Source of the DNA: Nocardioides salarius
GTDB taxonomy: Bacteria > Actinomycetota > Actinomycetes > Propionibacteriales > Nocardioidaceae
DNA length: 64,000 nt
Reading direction: 5' to 3'
Assembly: GCF_016907435.1 (NCBI RefSeq)
Contig: NZ_JAFBBZ010000001.1
Coordinates: forward strand, 2,170,001-2,234,000
A program made the translations under genes and the position numbers. Below the pieces are notes generated by a model. It searched no databases. It was not told the origin of the DNA and saw only the letters and a program-made list of their open reading frames with translations. Below, one piece after another: positions 41,652 to 50,081 of this stretch (positions within the stretch are counted from its first letter, which is position 1; each line of letters begins with the position of its first letter).

Positions 41652-43412
41652 ATGCACTACGTCGGCGTCGACCTCGCCTGGGGCGAGCGCGCCCCCACGG
41701 GCATCGCCGTGCTCGACCCCGACGCGCGGCTGGTGCACGTCTCGGCGCAGCGCAGCGACGAGGAGGTCGTGGCCGCGATCGAGGGCGTCGTGGCGGCCGG
41801 GGCCTGCCTGGTCTCGATCGACGCGCCGCTGATCGTGCGCAACCCCAGCGGCAACCGGGGCTGCGAGGCGGCGCTCAACAAGGACTTCGCGCGCTTCGAC
41901 GCCGGCGCCCACCCGGCCAACACCGGCAAGCCCGAGTTCAAGGAGACCCCTCGGGGCGCCCGCGTCGCGGGCCTGCTGGGCCTCGACCTCAACCCGCGCT
42001 CGGGGCGCCAGCGCCGGGCGATCGAGGTCTACCCGCACCCGGCGACGGTCTCGCTGTTCCGCCTGGGCCGCACCCTGAAGTACAAGAACAAGCCCGGTCG
42101 CGACCTCGAGAGCCTGCGCAGCGAGCTGCTGGCGCTGATGGGCTACCTCGAGACCGTGGTGGTCACCGCCGGCGAGCCCTGGGCGCGGTTGCGCGACGCC
42201 GTCGAGAGCGCCACCCGCAAGAGCGAGCTGCGGGTCGTCGAGGACCAGGTCGACGCGGTCGTCTGCGCCTACGTCGGGCTCTTCGCCGACACCCACCCCG
42301 AGGCCACCACGACGTACGTCGGCCCCGACGGCGGCTGGGAGGACGGCTACGTCGTGGTGCCCACGCTGCCCGACGACCTCGAGCCCAGCCCGCGGCGGGC
42401 CCGCCCGCGCGCCGACCCGGTGCAGGCCGCCACCCAGGCGTACGCCGCGCGCCTGCCGCAGCTGCGCGACGCCGGGGAGCGCTACGTGCAGCTGGTGCAG
42501 TCGATCCTCGACGAGGCCGGCATCAACTACCTGTCGGTGACCGGGCGCACCAAGTCGGTCGCCTCCTTCGCCGCCAAGGCCGCGCGCACCGCCGACGGGC
42601 GCCCCGGTGGCAAGCCGCTCTACCGCGACCCGCTCGTCGAGGTCACCGACCAGCTCGGGGTCCGGGTCATCACCTACGTGCAGCGCGACGTCGAGACCGT
42701 CGCCGACCTGCTCGGCGACCAGCTGGTCGTCCACGACGACCGCGACATGGGCCGCGAGACCGCCAGCGAGGGCCGCTTCGGCTACGCCAGCCGGCACCAG
42801 GTCATCGGCCTCGACGCCGCCCGCGAGGGCGACCCGGCGTGGGCGCCGCTGCGCGGCCTGGTCGCCTCGGTGCAGATCCGCACCGTGCTGCAGCACGCGT
42901 GGGCCGAGTTCGAGCACGACATCCGCTACAAGGGTGTGGTGCCCGAGGAGCACGCCCGCGACTTCGACCGCCGCTTCACCCTGGCCGCGGGCCTCCTCGA
43001 GCTGGCCGACCGCGAGTTCGCCACGATCCGCGACCGGCTGCAGGCCACCGACCCGCGCACCGACGAGCCGGTCGCCCCCGACGCCGACCCCCGCCTCGAC
43101 CCGCGCGAGCTGGCCGCCTTCCTCGCCGGGCAGTACGCCGACGCCGGCTGGTCGCGCACCGACCACTACGCCTGGATCTCCGGGCTGCTGCTCGAGCTCG
43201 GCGTCACCAGCCTCGGCGAGCTCTCCGAGGTGCTGGTGGCCGTCGACGAGACCGAGATCAACGCCCGGATGGACTACCGCTACCCGCCCGGTGCGGTGCG
43301 CCGGCTCGACGACGCCCTGCTGGCGTCGTACGCCCAGGCCTACGTCGACCTGCACGGCAACGCCCACCGCGTCGACCTGCTGCGGGCGCGGCTGGCCAAG
43401 CTCACCGGCTGA
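41652..43412 (+). CDS. Fusion of DUF429 (RNase-H-like) and RelA/SpoT synthetase-like domain
   Basis: The protein (586 aa) has an N-terminal DUF429 domain at about 1-235 (YVGVDLAWGERAPTGIAVLD, then CLVSIDAPLIVRNPSGNRGC and AIEVYPHPA), predicted to be RNase-H-like. A RelA/SpoT nucleotidyltransferase domain follows at about 270-425: RTKSVASFAAK (R299, K301, S305, K309), metal-binding D333 in TDQLGVRVI, and FGYASRHQVI. QIRTVLQHAWAEFEHDIRYK (408-427) is the conserved end. The acidic residue normally two positions before Gln408 is Ser406, so pyrophosphokinase activity is uncertain. A helical C-terminus of about 160 residues has no known domain. The architecture recalls mycobacterial RNase HII-synthetase fusions. 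Confidence 0.85.
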   Translation: MHYVGVDLAWGERAPTGIAVLDPDARLVHVSAQRSDEEVVAAIEGVVAAGACLVSIDAPLIVRNPSGNRGCEAALNKDFARFDAGAHPANTGKPEFKETPRGARVAGLLGLDLNPRSGRQRRAIEVYPHPATVSLFRLGRTLKYKNKPGRDLESLRSELLALMGYLETVVVTAGEPWARLRDAVESATRKSELRVVEDQVDAVVCAYVGLFADTHPEATTTYVGPDGGWEDGYVVVPTLPDDLEPSPRRARPRADPVQAATQAYAARLPQLRDAGERYVQLVQSILDEAGINYLSVTGRTKSVASFAAKAARTADGRPGGKPLYRDPLVEVTDQLGVRVITYVQRDVETVADLLGDQLVVHDDRDMGRETASEGRFGYASRHQVIGLDAAREGDPAWAPLRGLVASVQIRTVLQHAWAEFEHDIRYKGVVPEEHARDFDRRFTLAAGLLELADREFATIRDRLQATDPRTDEPVAPDADPRLDPRELAAFLAGQYADAGWSRTDHYAWISGLLLELGVTSLGELSEVLVAVDETEINARMDYRYPPGAVRRLDDALLASYAQAYVDLHGNAHRVDLLRARLAKLTG

Positions 43413-43424
43413 GGGGCCGGCGCG

Positions 43425-43454
43425 GGAGTTTCATCGGGCGCCCGATGAAACTCC
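43425..43454 (+). terminator. Perfect 30-bp palindrome after the fusion gene
   Basis: Arms 43425-43439 and 43440-43454 are exact reverse complements, with no unpaired loop in DNA. It starts 12 nt after the stop. Its right arm shares AAACTCC with the next hairpin. Confidence 0.7.
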
Positions 43455-43493
43455 TGCCGGGACGATGAAGCTTTGTCGTCCCGGCAGGAGTTT
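43448..43493. terminator. 18-bp perfect hairpin overlapping the palindrome
   Basis: Arms 43448-43465 and 43476-43493 pair perfectly around a 10-nt loop. It shares 43448-43454 with the preceding palindrome, so only one of the two can form at a time. It probably terminates the convergent nitroreductase transcript. Confidence 0.75.
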
Positions 43494-43534
43494 CGTGGTG
43501 GTGACCGCGGTGGCGGCAGGGTGCGCCGGCGGGG

Positions 43535-44182
43535 TCAGACCCGCACCAGCACCTCGTCGAGCGGCTTGCGCTCCAGCGCCGGCACCCGGGCGTCCTCGGC
43601 CGGGTGGCCCACGGCCACGACGACGAAGCCGCGCTCCTCGGGCGGGCGGCCCAGCACCTCGGCGAGGAAGCGCATCGGGCTCGGGGTGTGGGTCAGCGTG
43701 GCCAGGCCGGCCTGGTGCAGGGCGGCGAGCAGGAAGCCGACGGCGATGCCGCACGACTCCTTGACGTAGTAGGGCTTGGGCGAGCCGGGTCCCGCGTGCA
43801 CCTCGAAGACCACCACGAGCGCGGCGGCGTCGGTCAGGAACGGCTTGCTGGCGTCGGTGCCCAGCGGGGCGAGGGCGTCGAGCCACTCCTCCGAGGCGCG
43901 GCGCTCGTAGAACTCGCGCTCCTCGGCCTCGGCCGCCTCGCGCAGCCGACGGCGTACGACGGGGTCGGTGACCAGCACGAAGCGCCACGGCTGCACGTGC
44001 GCACCGCTCGGCGCGGTGGCCGCGGCCCGCACGGCGTCCTCGAGGACGCCCTCGGCGACCGGGCGCGAGGAGAAGTCGCGCACCGTACGCCGGCGGGCCA
44101 GGTCGTCGGCGAAGGCCGAGACCCGCGCGCGGGCCTCGTCGTCGGGCAGGGACAGCTGGGGGGCGGGCACGCTCTCGGGCAC
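43535..44182 (-). CDS. Nitroreductase family protein
   Basis: The protein (215 aa) is an FMN-dependent nitroreductase-fold oxidoreductase. Segments are RRTVRDFSSRPVAEGVLEDA (FMN-binding Arg/Ser), TAPSGAHVQPWRFVLVTD, GIAVGFLLAALHQAGLATL, and the terminal RKPLDEVLVRV. Of the family's subgroups it resembles BluB/IodD-like or general nitroreductases; the substrate is unknown. It starts at GTG 44182 with GAGGCT 6 nt upstream, possibly leaderless. It lies 35 nt after the antiporter gene on the same strand. Confidence 0.88.
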   Translation of the reverse strand: MPESVPAPQLSLPDDEARARVSAFADDLARRRTVRDFSSRPVAEGVLEDAVRAAATAPSGAHVQPWRFVLVTDPVVRRRLREAAEAEEREFYERRASEEWLDALAPLGTDASKPFLTDAAALVVVFEVHAGPGSPKPYYVKESCGIAVGFLLAALHQAGLATLTHTPSPMRFLAEVLGRPPEERGFVVVAVGHPAEDARVPALERKPLDEVLVRV

Positions 44183-44217
44183 GGACCAAGCCTCGCAGAG
44201 CCCGCGACCGTGCGGGC

Positions 44218-45807
44218 TCAGTCGTCGTCGAAGCGCAGCCCGGCGGCCTGCGCGGCACGGTCGGCCAGCTCGGTGCCCGCGCCGTCGTAGAGCTGGAAGC
44301 CGGTCGAGGCGCCCAGGGTGCGCGCCTGGCGCAGGTCGGCGTCGTACTGGGTGACGATGGCGACGGTGCCGGCGAAGCCGCTCGAGCGCAGCAGCTGCAG
44401 CGCGTCGAGGTTGTTGCCGTGGAAGGGCATCGCCAGCAGCACCATCCGCACGTCGCCGGTGCGCAGCCGCTCGTAGAACTCCGGGTCGGTGGCGTCACCC
44501 TCGACGACGTCGACGCCCTCCTCGACCAGCCGGGCCACCCGCTCGCCCGAGCTCTCGACGCCGACGACGCCGAGGCCGTGCAGCTGCTCGAGCCGCTCGT
44601 AGGCCGAGCGGCCGACGCGGCCCATCCCGAGCACGACCGCCTCGGCGTGGCCCACGTCGAGGGGGCGGTCCTCGGGGTGCAGGCGGTGCGCGGGCCGCTC
44701 GGGCACGAGGTGCGAGAGCAGGCCGACCAGGTACTCCGGGCGGCGTCCGACCGCCGTGCCGACGACGAAGCTGGCCGCGATCGCGGTCGCCAGGGTGACC
44801 ACCCACTCCTCGCCCAGCACCTCGGCGGACGAGGCGACGGCCACGATCAGCCCGAACTCGGAGAAGTTCGCCAGGCTCGACCCGGCCAGCACCGCCGTAC
44901 GCCGCCGCAGCCCGGTCAGGCCGAGCAGCACCGCGAAGCCGACGGCCTTGAGCGGCAGCAGCACCAGCACCAGCAGCAGGGCGACCAGCAGGTGTTCGAC
45001 GCTGGGCAGGGCGCCGATGCCGATGGAGACGAAGAACCCGACCAGCAGCAGGTCCTTGAGCGTGAAGAGGCTCTTGGCGAGGCTGTCGGCGCCCGGGCGC
45101 CCGGCCAGCAGCATCCCCACCACCAGCGCGCCGAGGTCGCCCTTGAGGCCCACGGCGTCGAAGAGCGCGTAGCCCGGCACCAGCGCCAGCACCAGGCCGA
45201 AGAGCGGGCGCAGCTCGTCGTGGCCCAGGCGCGCCAGCACCGTGCGCAGCACCCACGCGCCCGGCAGCAGCAGCAGCACCAGCACGGCGTACGGGCTGGG
45301 CGGCTCGCCGGCCGACGCGCCGAGGTAGACCACCGCGGCGAGGTCCTGCACGATCAGCACCCCGATCGCGGTGCGCCCGCCCAGCGAGCGCGAGCCGCTG
45401 CGCTCCTCGAGCGTCTTGACCACGAAGACCGTGCTCGAGAAGGACAGGGCGAAGCCGACCAGCACCCACGTGCGCCAGTCGCTGCCCTCCAGCAGCGTCA
45501 CGCCGGCCAGGGCCACCAGCGCCACGACCCCGGCCCCCAGCAGGGTCGAGCCGACCATGTGGGCGGTGGCGGTGGCCCAGACCTGGCGCTCGGCCAGCTG
45601 GCGCAGGTCGATCTTGAGCCCCACCCCGAAGAGCAGCAGCGTCACGCCCAGGTCGGCCACCACGTCGAGCGCGGGCACCGACTCGACCCCGGCGACGTTG
45701 AGCACGAAGCCCGCGACGAGGAAGCCCATCAGCGGTGGCAGGCGCACCACGGCGGCGGCCATGCCGCCCAGCAGCGCCACGACCAGGATCGCCGTCATGT
45801 CCTCCAT
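44218..45807 (-). CDS. CPA2-family cation:proton antiporter with TrkA-N (RCK_N) domain
   Basis: The protein (529 aa) has twelve or so transmembrane helices at about 1-365, with the Kef-type transport core (GFALSFSSTVFVVKTLEER, IGVLIVQDLAAVVYLG, GLKGDLGALVVGMLLAG). A cytoplasmic TrkA_N NAD-binding domain follows at about 385-505 (EAVVLGMGRVGRSAYERLEQ, then VVEGDATDPEF). It would exchange K+ or Na+ for H+ under nucleotide control. The C-terminal RCK_C subdomain is absent. GGAGGAA precedes ATG 45807. It is divergent from the sugar dehydrogenase gene. Confidence 0.92.
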   Translation of the reverse strand: MEDMTAILVVALLGGMAAAVVRLPPLMGFLVAGFVLNVAGVESVPALDVVADLGVTLLLFGVGLKIDLRQLAERQVWATATAHMVGSTLLGAGVVALVALAGVTLLEGSDWRTWVLVGFALSFSSTVFVVKTLEERSGSRSLGGRTAIGVLIVQDLAAVVYLGASAGEPPSPYAVLVLLLLPGAWVLRTVLARLGHDELRPLFGLVLALVPGYALFDAVGLKGDLGALVVGMLLAGRPGADSLAKSLFTLKDLLLVGFFVSIGIGALPSVEHLLVALLLVLVLLPLKAVGFAVLLGLTGLRRRTAVLAGSSLANFSEFGLIVAVASSAEVLGEEWVVTLATAIAASFVVGTAVGRRPEYLVGLLSHLVPERPAHRLHPEDRPLDVGHAEAVVLGMGRVGRSAYERLEQLHGLGVVGVESSGERVARLVEEGVDVVEGDATDPEFYERLRTGDVRMVLLAMPFHGNNLDALQLLRSSGFAGTVAIVTQYDADLRQARTLGASTGFQLYDGAGTELADRAAQAAGLRFDDD

Positions 45808-45882
45808 GGGGTTCCTCCTGAGCTCACCGACGATCCTCCCAGCCCTGCGCCCGGCTCACCCCACGAGGGTGGTGCGGCCTGT

Positions 45883-45888
45883 CAGGCT
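45883..45888 (+). promoter_or_regulatory. -10 box CAGGCT for sugar dehydrogenase gene
   Basis: CAGGCT ends 6 nt before ATG 45895, followed by GGAGAG directly abutting the ATG, too close to act as a normal ribosome binding site. This favours leaderless expression. Confidence 0.45.
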
Positions 45889-45894
45889 GGAGAG

Positions 45895-47046
45895 ATGACT
45901 CGCCGCGTACGCCGCTCCCGCGCCGCCCCGGCGCCCGCTCCGGCCATCGCACTGGCCCTGGTGATGGGCCTGGCGCTGGCCGGGTGCGGCGACGACCCCG
46001 AGCCGGGCGAGCGCGCCAACGCACCCAGCGAGGCGACCCGCACCGCCGGCCCCGGCGACGACGTCGACGCCGGCGACCCGGTCGCGCTGGACAGCCGCAC
46101 GGTCACCACCGGGCTCACCAGCCCCTGGGGCCTGAGCGCGACCTCGCAGGAGGCCGTGCTGCTCAGCGAGCGCGACACCGGACGGATCCTGCGCGTGGAC
46201 CCCGGGTCAGGCGAGCGCAAGGAGCTGCGGGCCCTGCCCGACGTCGTCCCCGGCGGCGAGGCTGGCCTGCTCGGTCTGGCGCTGACCCCCGACGAGTCGG
46301 CGCTGCTGGCCTACTACACCGTCGAGGAGTCCAGCCGGATCGTCTCGATGCCCTGGGACGGGCAGAGCCTCGGCGAGCCCGAGGTGCTGCTCGAGGGGAT
46401 CCCCGGCGGCGCGGGTTACCACCAGGGCGGCGCCCTCCTGGTCGGCCCCGACGACCTCCTCTACGTCGGCACCGGCGACAACGGCGTGCCGGAGTCGGCC
46501 CAGGACCGCGGGTCGCTGTCGGGCAAGGTGCTGCGGCTGACCCTCGACGGGCAGCCGGCCCCCGGCAACCCCTTCGACGACGAGGTCTACAGCTATGGCC
46601 ACCGCAACGTGCAGGGACTCGCCTTCGACGACGAGGGCCGGCTGTGGGCCTCGGAGTTCGGCGCCAACGCCTGGGACGAGCTGAACCTGATCGAGGCGGG
46701 GGGCGACTACGGCTGGCCGCAGGTCGAGGGCAGCGGCGGCGGGGAGGGCCAGACCGACCCTGTCGTCGTCTGGCGCACCGAGGACGCCTCGCCCTCGGGC
46801 CTGGCCCACTGGGACGGGTCGTTGTGGATGGCGGCGCTGCGCGGGGAGCGGCTCTGGGAGATCCCGTTGGGGGACGGCGACGCGCCCGTCGAGCAGCCCG
46901 TCGGCCACCTCGCCGGCGAGCTGGGTCGCCTGCGCAGCGTCCTGGCTCTGCCCGGCTCCGACGGCCTGCTGCTGGTCACCTCCAACACCGACGGGCGCGG
47001 CGAGGTCCGCGACGGCGACGACCGCGCCCTGCTGCTGACCCGCTGA
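45895..47046 (+). CDS. PQQ-dependent sugar dehydrogenase-like lipoprotein
   Basis: The protein (383 aa) has a lipoprotein signal (Arg-rich start, hydrophobic core, lipobox LAGC at about 28-31). A glucose/sorbosone dehydrogenase six-bladed beta-propeller follows: TGLTSPWGLSATSQEAVLLS, PGGEAGLLGLALTPD, GAGYHQGGALLVGPDDLLYV, YSYGHRNVQGLAF and SEFGANAWDELNLIEAGGDY. The family's His/Arg active-site residues lie in YHQGG and GHRNVQG. It is anchored on the outer face of the membrane. The cofactor may be PQQ or none. A 22-bp repeat array follows the stop. Confidence 0.9.
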   Translation: MTRRVRRSRAAPAPAPAIALALVMGLALAGCGDDPEPGERANAPSEATRTAGPGDDVDAGDPVALDSRTVTTGLTSPWGLSATSQEAVLLSERDTGRILRVDPGSGERKELRALPDVVPGGEAGLLGLALTPDESALLAYYTVEESSRIVSMPWDGQSLGEPEVLLEGIPGGAGYHQGGALLVGPDDLLYVGTGDNGVPESAQDRGSLSGKVLRLTLDGQPAPGNPFDDEVYSYGHRNVQGLAFDDEGRLWASEFGANAWDELNLIEAGGDYGWPQVEGSGGGEGQTDPVVVWRTEDASPSGLAHWDGSLWMAALRGERLWEIPLGDGDAPVEQPVGHLAGELGRLRSVLALPGSDGLLLVTSNTDGRGEVRDGDDRALLLTR

Positions 47047-47059
47047 CCCAGCGCGATCC

Positions 47060-47185
47060 GGGCCGGCTCGGCGCGAGATCTGGGCCGGCTCGGCGCGAGA
47101 TCTGGGCCGGCTCGGCGCGAGATCTGCGCCGGGTCAGCGGGACATTTGCGCCGGGTCAGCGGGAGGTTCGGGCCGGGTCAGGAGG
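47060..47185. repeat. 22-bp tandem repeat array (about 5.7 units)
   Basis: Three identical 22-bp units (47060, 47082, 47104; GGGCCGGCTCGGCGCGAGAT + CT) are followed by two diverged units (47126, 47148) and a partial sixth that includes the stop codon of the convergent ABC permease. It occupies the whole gap between two convergent genes. Each unit contains GCCGGC, and GCGCGAGATC. Confidence 0.9.
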
Positions 47186-48056
47186 AGGCGCGGGCGAACT
47201 GCCGGGTGGAGAGCGGCACGAAGACCGCGAGGATCAGCACCACCCAGCCCAGCGTGTAGAGCGCGGGGTGCTGCATCGACCAGGCGTCGGGCACCGGGGT
47301 CGAGGGGTCGACGTTGCCGAAGAGCTCGCGACTGGCCTGGGTCAGCGCCGAGACCGGGTTCCACAGCACGAACTGGCGCAGCACGCCGTCGAAGGAGCTC
47401 AGCGGCACGAACGCGTTGGAGACGAAGGTCAGCGGCATGATGACTATGAACGAGGCGTTGTTGATGACCTCGACCGAGGGCACCAGCAGGCCGACGTAGG
47501 CCATCACCCAGCTGATCGCGTAGGCGAAGAGCAGCAGCAGCGCGAAGCCGAGCAGGGCGTCGAAGGCGCCCTCGCGGATCCGCCAGCCGACCAGCAGCCC
47601 GGTCAGCGCCATGATGATCAGCGACAGCACGTTGTAGACGACGTCGGAGGTGGTGCGGCCCACCAGGACGGCGGCGTGCGACATCGGCAGCGACCGGAAC
47701 CGGTCGATGATGCCCTTCTGCATGTCCTCGGCCAGCCCGGCGCCGGTGAAGGTGGCGCCGAAGACGACGGTCTGGGCGAAGATGCCGCCGATGAGGAACT
47801 CGCGGTAGCCGACCGCGCCCTCGGGATCGATCGCGCCGCCGAAGACGAAGGCGAACAGCAGCACGAACATGATCGGGCTGATCAGCACGAAGATCAGCAC
47901 CTCGGGCACGCGCTTGATCTTGACCAGGTTGCGCTTGGCGACGATCCAGCCGTCGGTCAGCGCGCGCACGACCCCGTGGGGCCGCTCCGGCACGGGGGTC
48001 GGCTCGGGCAGGAGCCCGGTCTCGGTGCCGGGAGTGCCTGGAGTGGTGGTGCTCAT
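47178..48056 (-). CDS. ABC-2 type transporter permease (DrrB-like)
   Basis: The permease (292 aa) has six predicted transmembrane helices and ABC-2 family motifs (IVAKRNLVKIKRVPEVLIFV, FAQTVVFGATFTGAGLAEDM, GIIDRFRSLPMSHAAVLVGR). The C-terminal segment is LWNPVSALTQASRELFGN. It closely fits the DrrB/daunorubicin-resistance type permease that partners a DrrA ATPase to export lipids or drugs. Its ATG overlaps the ATPase stop by 4 bp (ATGA), implying coupling and equal expression. The substrate is unknown. Confidence 0.92.
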   Translation of the reverse strand: MSTTTPGTPGTETGLLPEPTPVPERPHGVVRALTDGWIVAKRNLVKIKRVPEVLIFVLISPIMFVLLFAFVFGGAIDPEGAVGYREFLIGGIFAQTVVFGATFTGAGLAEDMQKGIIDRFRSLPMSHAAVLVGRTTSDVVYNVLSLIIMALTGLLVGWRIREGAFDALLGFALLLLFAYAISWVMAYVGLLVPSVEVINNASFIVIMPLTFVSNAFVPLSSFDGVLRQFVLWNPVSALTQASRELFGNVDPSTPVPDAWSMQHPALYTLGWVVLILAVFVPLSTRQFARASS

Positions 48057-49039
48057 CGCAGGGCCTCCTCGGCCGCGTCGGTGTTCTCGTCGGGGTCCTT
48101 CTCGGCGGCGTGGCCGGTCAGGCTCAGGAAGACGTCGTCGAGGGTGGGGCGGCGCAGGCCGATGTCGAGCACCTCGAGGCCCGCGGCCTCCAGGCCCTCG
48201 AGCACGTGGCGCAAGGAGCGGACGCCGCCCTCGACGGCGGCGGTCAGCTCGCGCCCGTTCTCGGCGACGCCGACCTCGCCCACGGCCACCGCGCCCAGCA
48301 GCCGGGCGGCCGTCTCGCGGTCGGAGGCGTGCGCCAGCACCACCTCGACGCGCTCGCCGCCCGTCTGCGACTTCAGCTGGTCGGCGGTGCCGCGCGCGAT
48401 GGCGCGGCCGTGGTCGATGACCACGATGTCGTCGGCGAGCCGGTCGGCCTCCTCGAGGTACTGCGTGGTCAGCAGCAGCGTGGCGCCGTCGCGGACCAGC
48501 TCGCGGATGACGTCCCACATGCCGACCCGGCTGCGGGGGTCGAGCCCGGTCGTGGGCTCGTCGAGGATCAGCACCGGGGGCGCGGCCACCAGCGACCCGG
48601 CCAGGTCGAGGCGCCGGCGCATGCCGCCGGAGTAGGTCTTGGAGGGCCGGTCGCCGGCGTCGACGAGGTCGAAGCGCTCCAGCAGCTCGCGGGCCCGCGC
48701 GCGCGAGCGGTTGCGGCCCAGGCCGTAGAGCCGTCCGACCATCTCGAGGTTCTCGAAGCCCGTCAGGTGCTCGTCGACCGCGGCGTACTGCCCCGAGAGG
48801 CCGATGCGCGCCCGCACCCCGTCGGGGTCGGCGCGCACGTCGACGCCGGCCACGTGGGCGGTGCCCTCGTCGGGCTTGAGCAGGGTGGTCAGCACCCGCA
48901 CCGCCGTGGTCTTGCCGGCGCCGTTGGGGCCCAGCAGGGCCAGCACCTGGCCCTCCGGCACCGCCAGGTCGAGCCCGGCGAGCGCCGTGACCTCCTTGTA
49001 CCGCTTGACCAGGCCGTGGGCCTGGATCATGTCCACCAT
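48053..49039 (-). CDS. DrrA-like ABC transporter ATP-binding protein
   Basis: The protein (328 aa) has one ABC ATPase domain: Walker A GPNGAGKTT at about 38-46, the Q-loop (GLSGQYAAVDEHLTG), the signature YSGGMRRRLDLA, Walker B ILDEPTTGLDP and the switch His region TTQYLEEADRLADD, where Gln replaces the usual H-loop His as in DrrA proteins. The C-terminal DUF4162-like extension lies at about 235-310. ATG 49039 is chosen for GGAGAGG upstream. It is the first gene of the two-gene exporter operon. Confidence 0.93.
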   Translation of the reverse strand: MVDMIQAHGLVKRYKEVTALAGLDLAVPEGQVLALLGPNGAGKTTAVRVLTTLLKPDEGTAHVAGVDVRADPDGVRARIGLSGQYAAVDEHLTGFENLEMVGRLYGLGRNRSRARARELLERFDLVDAGDRPSKTYSGGMRRRLDLAGSLVAAPPVLILDEPTTGLDPRSRVGMWDVIRELVRDGATLLLTTQYLEEADRLADDIVVIDHGRAIARGTADQLKSQTGGERVEVVLAHASDRETAARLLGAVAVGEVGVAENGRELTAAVEGGVRSLRHVLEGLEAAGLEVLDIGLRRPTLDDVFLSLTGHAAEKDPDENTDAAEEALR

Positions 49040-49150
49040 CAGTCGTCCTCTCCTGGGCCTCGCCCCTCGACCTTGCAGCCTAGGGACCGGCGCCGACAAC
49101 CGAATTCATCGCCCCGGAGCGACCAGGACGGCCAGGACGGGCCAGGAGGG

Positions 49151-49180
49151 GCTACGAGGGGCTACGAGGGGCTACGAGGG
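49151..49180. repeat. Three exact decamer repeats
   Basis: GCTACGAGGG occurs three times head to tail; the third contains the stop codon of the sigma factor gene. Imperfect CCAGGACGG-like repeats precede it at 49124-49148. Confidence 0.8.
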
Positions 49181-50074
49181 GGGTGCCAGGTCCAGCAGCG
49201 GCAGCACGGCGGGGTCGGCGACCAGGTCGATCTCGTGGACCAGCGCGTCCTCGACGGTGAAGCCGACGACCATCCGCTCGGCCTCGTCCTCGCGCCACAC
49301 CGCGGCGGCGTACCCGTCGAGCAGGGCGGGCCGCAGGTCGTGCACGTGCTCGGCGAGGTGCGCGGCGACCGCCTCGGGGCCCTCGACGATGGCCTCGGCG
49401 CCCAGGTCGATCGCGGCGCCGTCGGCGCGCAGGCGGACCTCGGGGTGCAGGGCGGCCCGCAGCGCGGCGAGGTCGTGGGCGCCGGCGGCGGCGACGACGC
49501 GGCCCACGACCGCGCCCTGGCGGGCCCGGGCCCCCGAGCCGCCGTCGGCCGCCTCGTGGTCGCTGCCGGCGCGCACGGCGTACCGGCCGCGGATCGCCAG
49601 CTCGCGGGCCGCGACGGGGGTGCGCCCCAGCGCCCCGGCGACGTCCTCGAAGTGCCAGTCGTAGAGGTCGTGCAGCACGAACGCGACCCGCTCGGCCGGG
49701 GCCAGCCGGTCGAGGGCGGCGAGCAGGTCGGCGCCGACCCCCTCGCGCAGGCCCGCCGGGTCGGCCTCGCCGGCCGGGTCGACGGGGTCGAACGGCTCGT
49801 CGAGGTCGAGCGTCACCGGGTCACCGGCGCGGGCGGCCGGTCGCCGCTCGCGCAGCCGCACCATGCTGAGCCGGGACAGGGTCGTGCACGTCCAGGTGCG
49901 CTCGTCGATCACGGAGCCGGGCCGGGCCTCGGCGAGCCGGCGCAGCGTCAGCGTGAGCACCTCGTCGGCAGCGCCCAGCGAGCCGAGCAGGCGGAAGGCC
50001 AGGGAGCGCAGGTACGCCGCCAGCTCGTCCGTCTCGCCGTGCTCGAGCAGGGGGGAGTCGCCGACCGGGTTCAC
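49172..50074 (-). CDS. ECF-type sigma factor with C-terminal SnoaL-like domain (SigJ/ECF41-like)
   Basis: The protein (300 aa) has an N-terminal sigma region 2 at about 10-95 (LAAYLRSLAFRLLGSLGAAD, then WTCTTLSRLSMVRLRERR), which is degenerate relative to typical ECF41 factors. Region 4 at about 125-180 is better preserved (LLAALDRLAPAERVAFVLHD, then WHFEDVAGALGRTP). A SnoaL-like domain at about 195-295 substitutes for an anti-sigma factor in this class. GTG 50074 is 7 nt after the MFS stop, so it ends the cstA-small protein-MFS run. Its target promoters are unknown. Confidence 0.8.
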   Translation of the reverse strand: MNPVGDSPLLEHGETDELAAYLRSLAFRLLGSLGAADEVLTLTLRRLAEARPGSVIDERTWTCTTLSRLSMVRLRERRPAARAGDPVTLDLDEPFDPVDPAGEADPAGLREGVGADLLAALDRLAPAERVAFVLHDLYDWHFEDVAGALGRTPVAARELAIRGRYAVRAGSDHEAADGGSGARARQGAVVGRVVAAAGAHDLAALRAALHPEVRLRADGAAIDLGAEAIVEGPEAVAAHLAEHVHDLRPALLDGYAAAVWREDEAERMVVGFTVEDALVHEIDLVADPAVLPLLDLAPPS

Positions 50075-50081
50075 CGGTCCA

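Noticed and set aside
40422..43367. 981-residue open frame antisense to rimK and the DUF429 fusion
   Set aside because: A shadow frame over two well-supported genes; no start signal.
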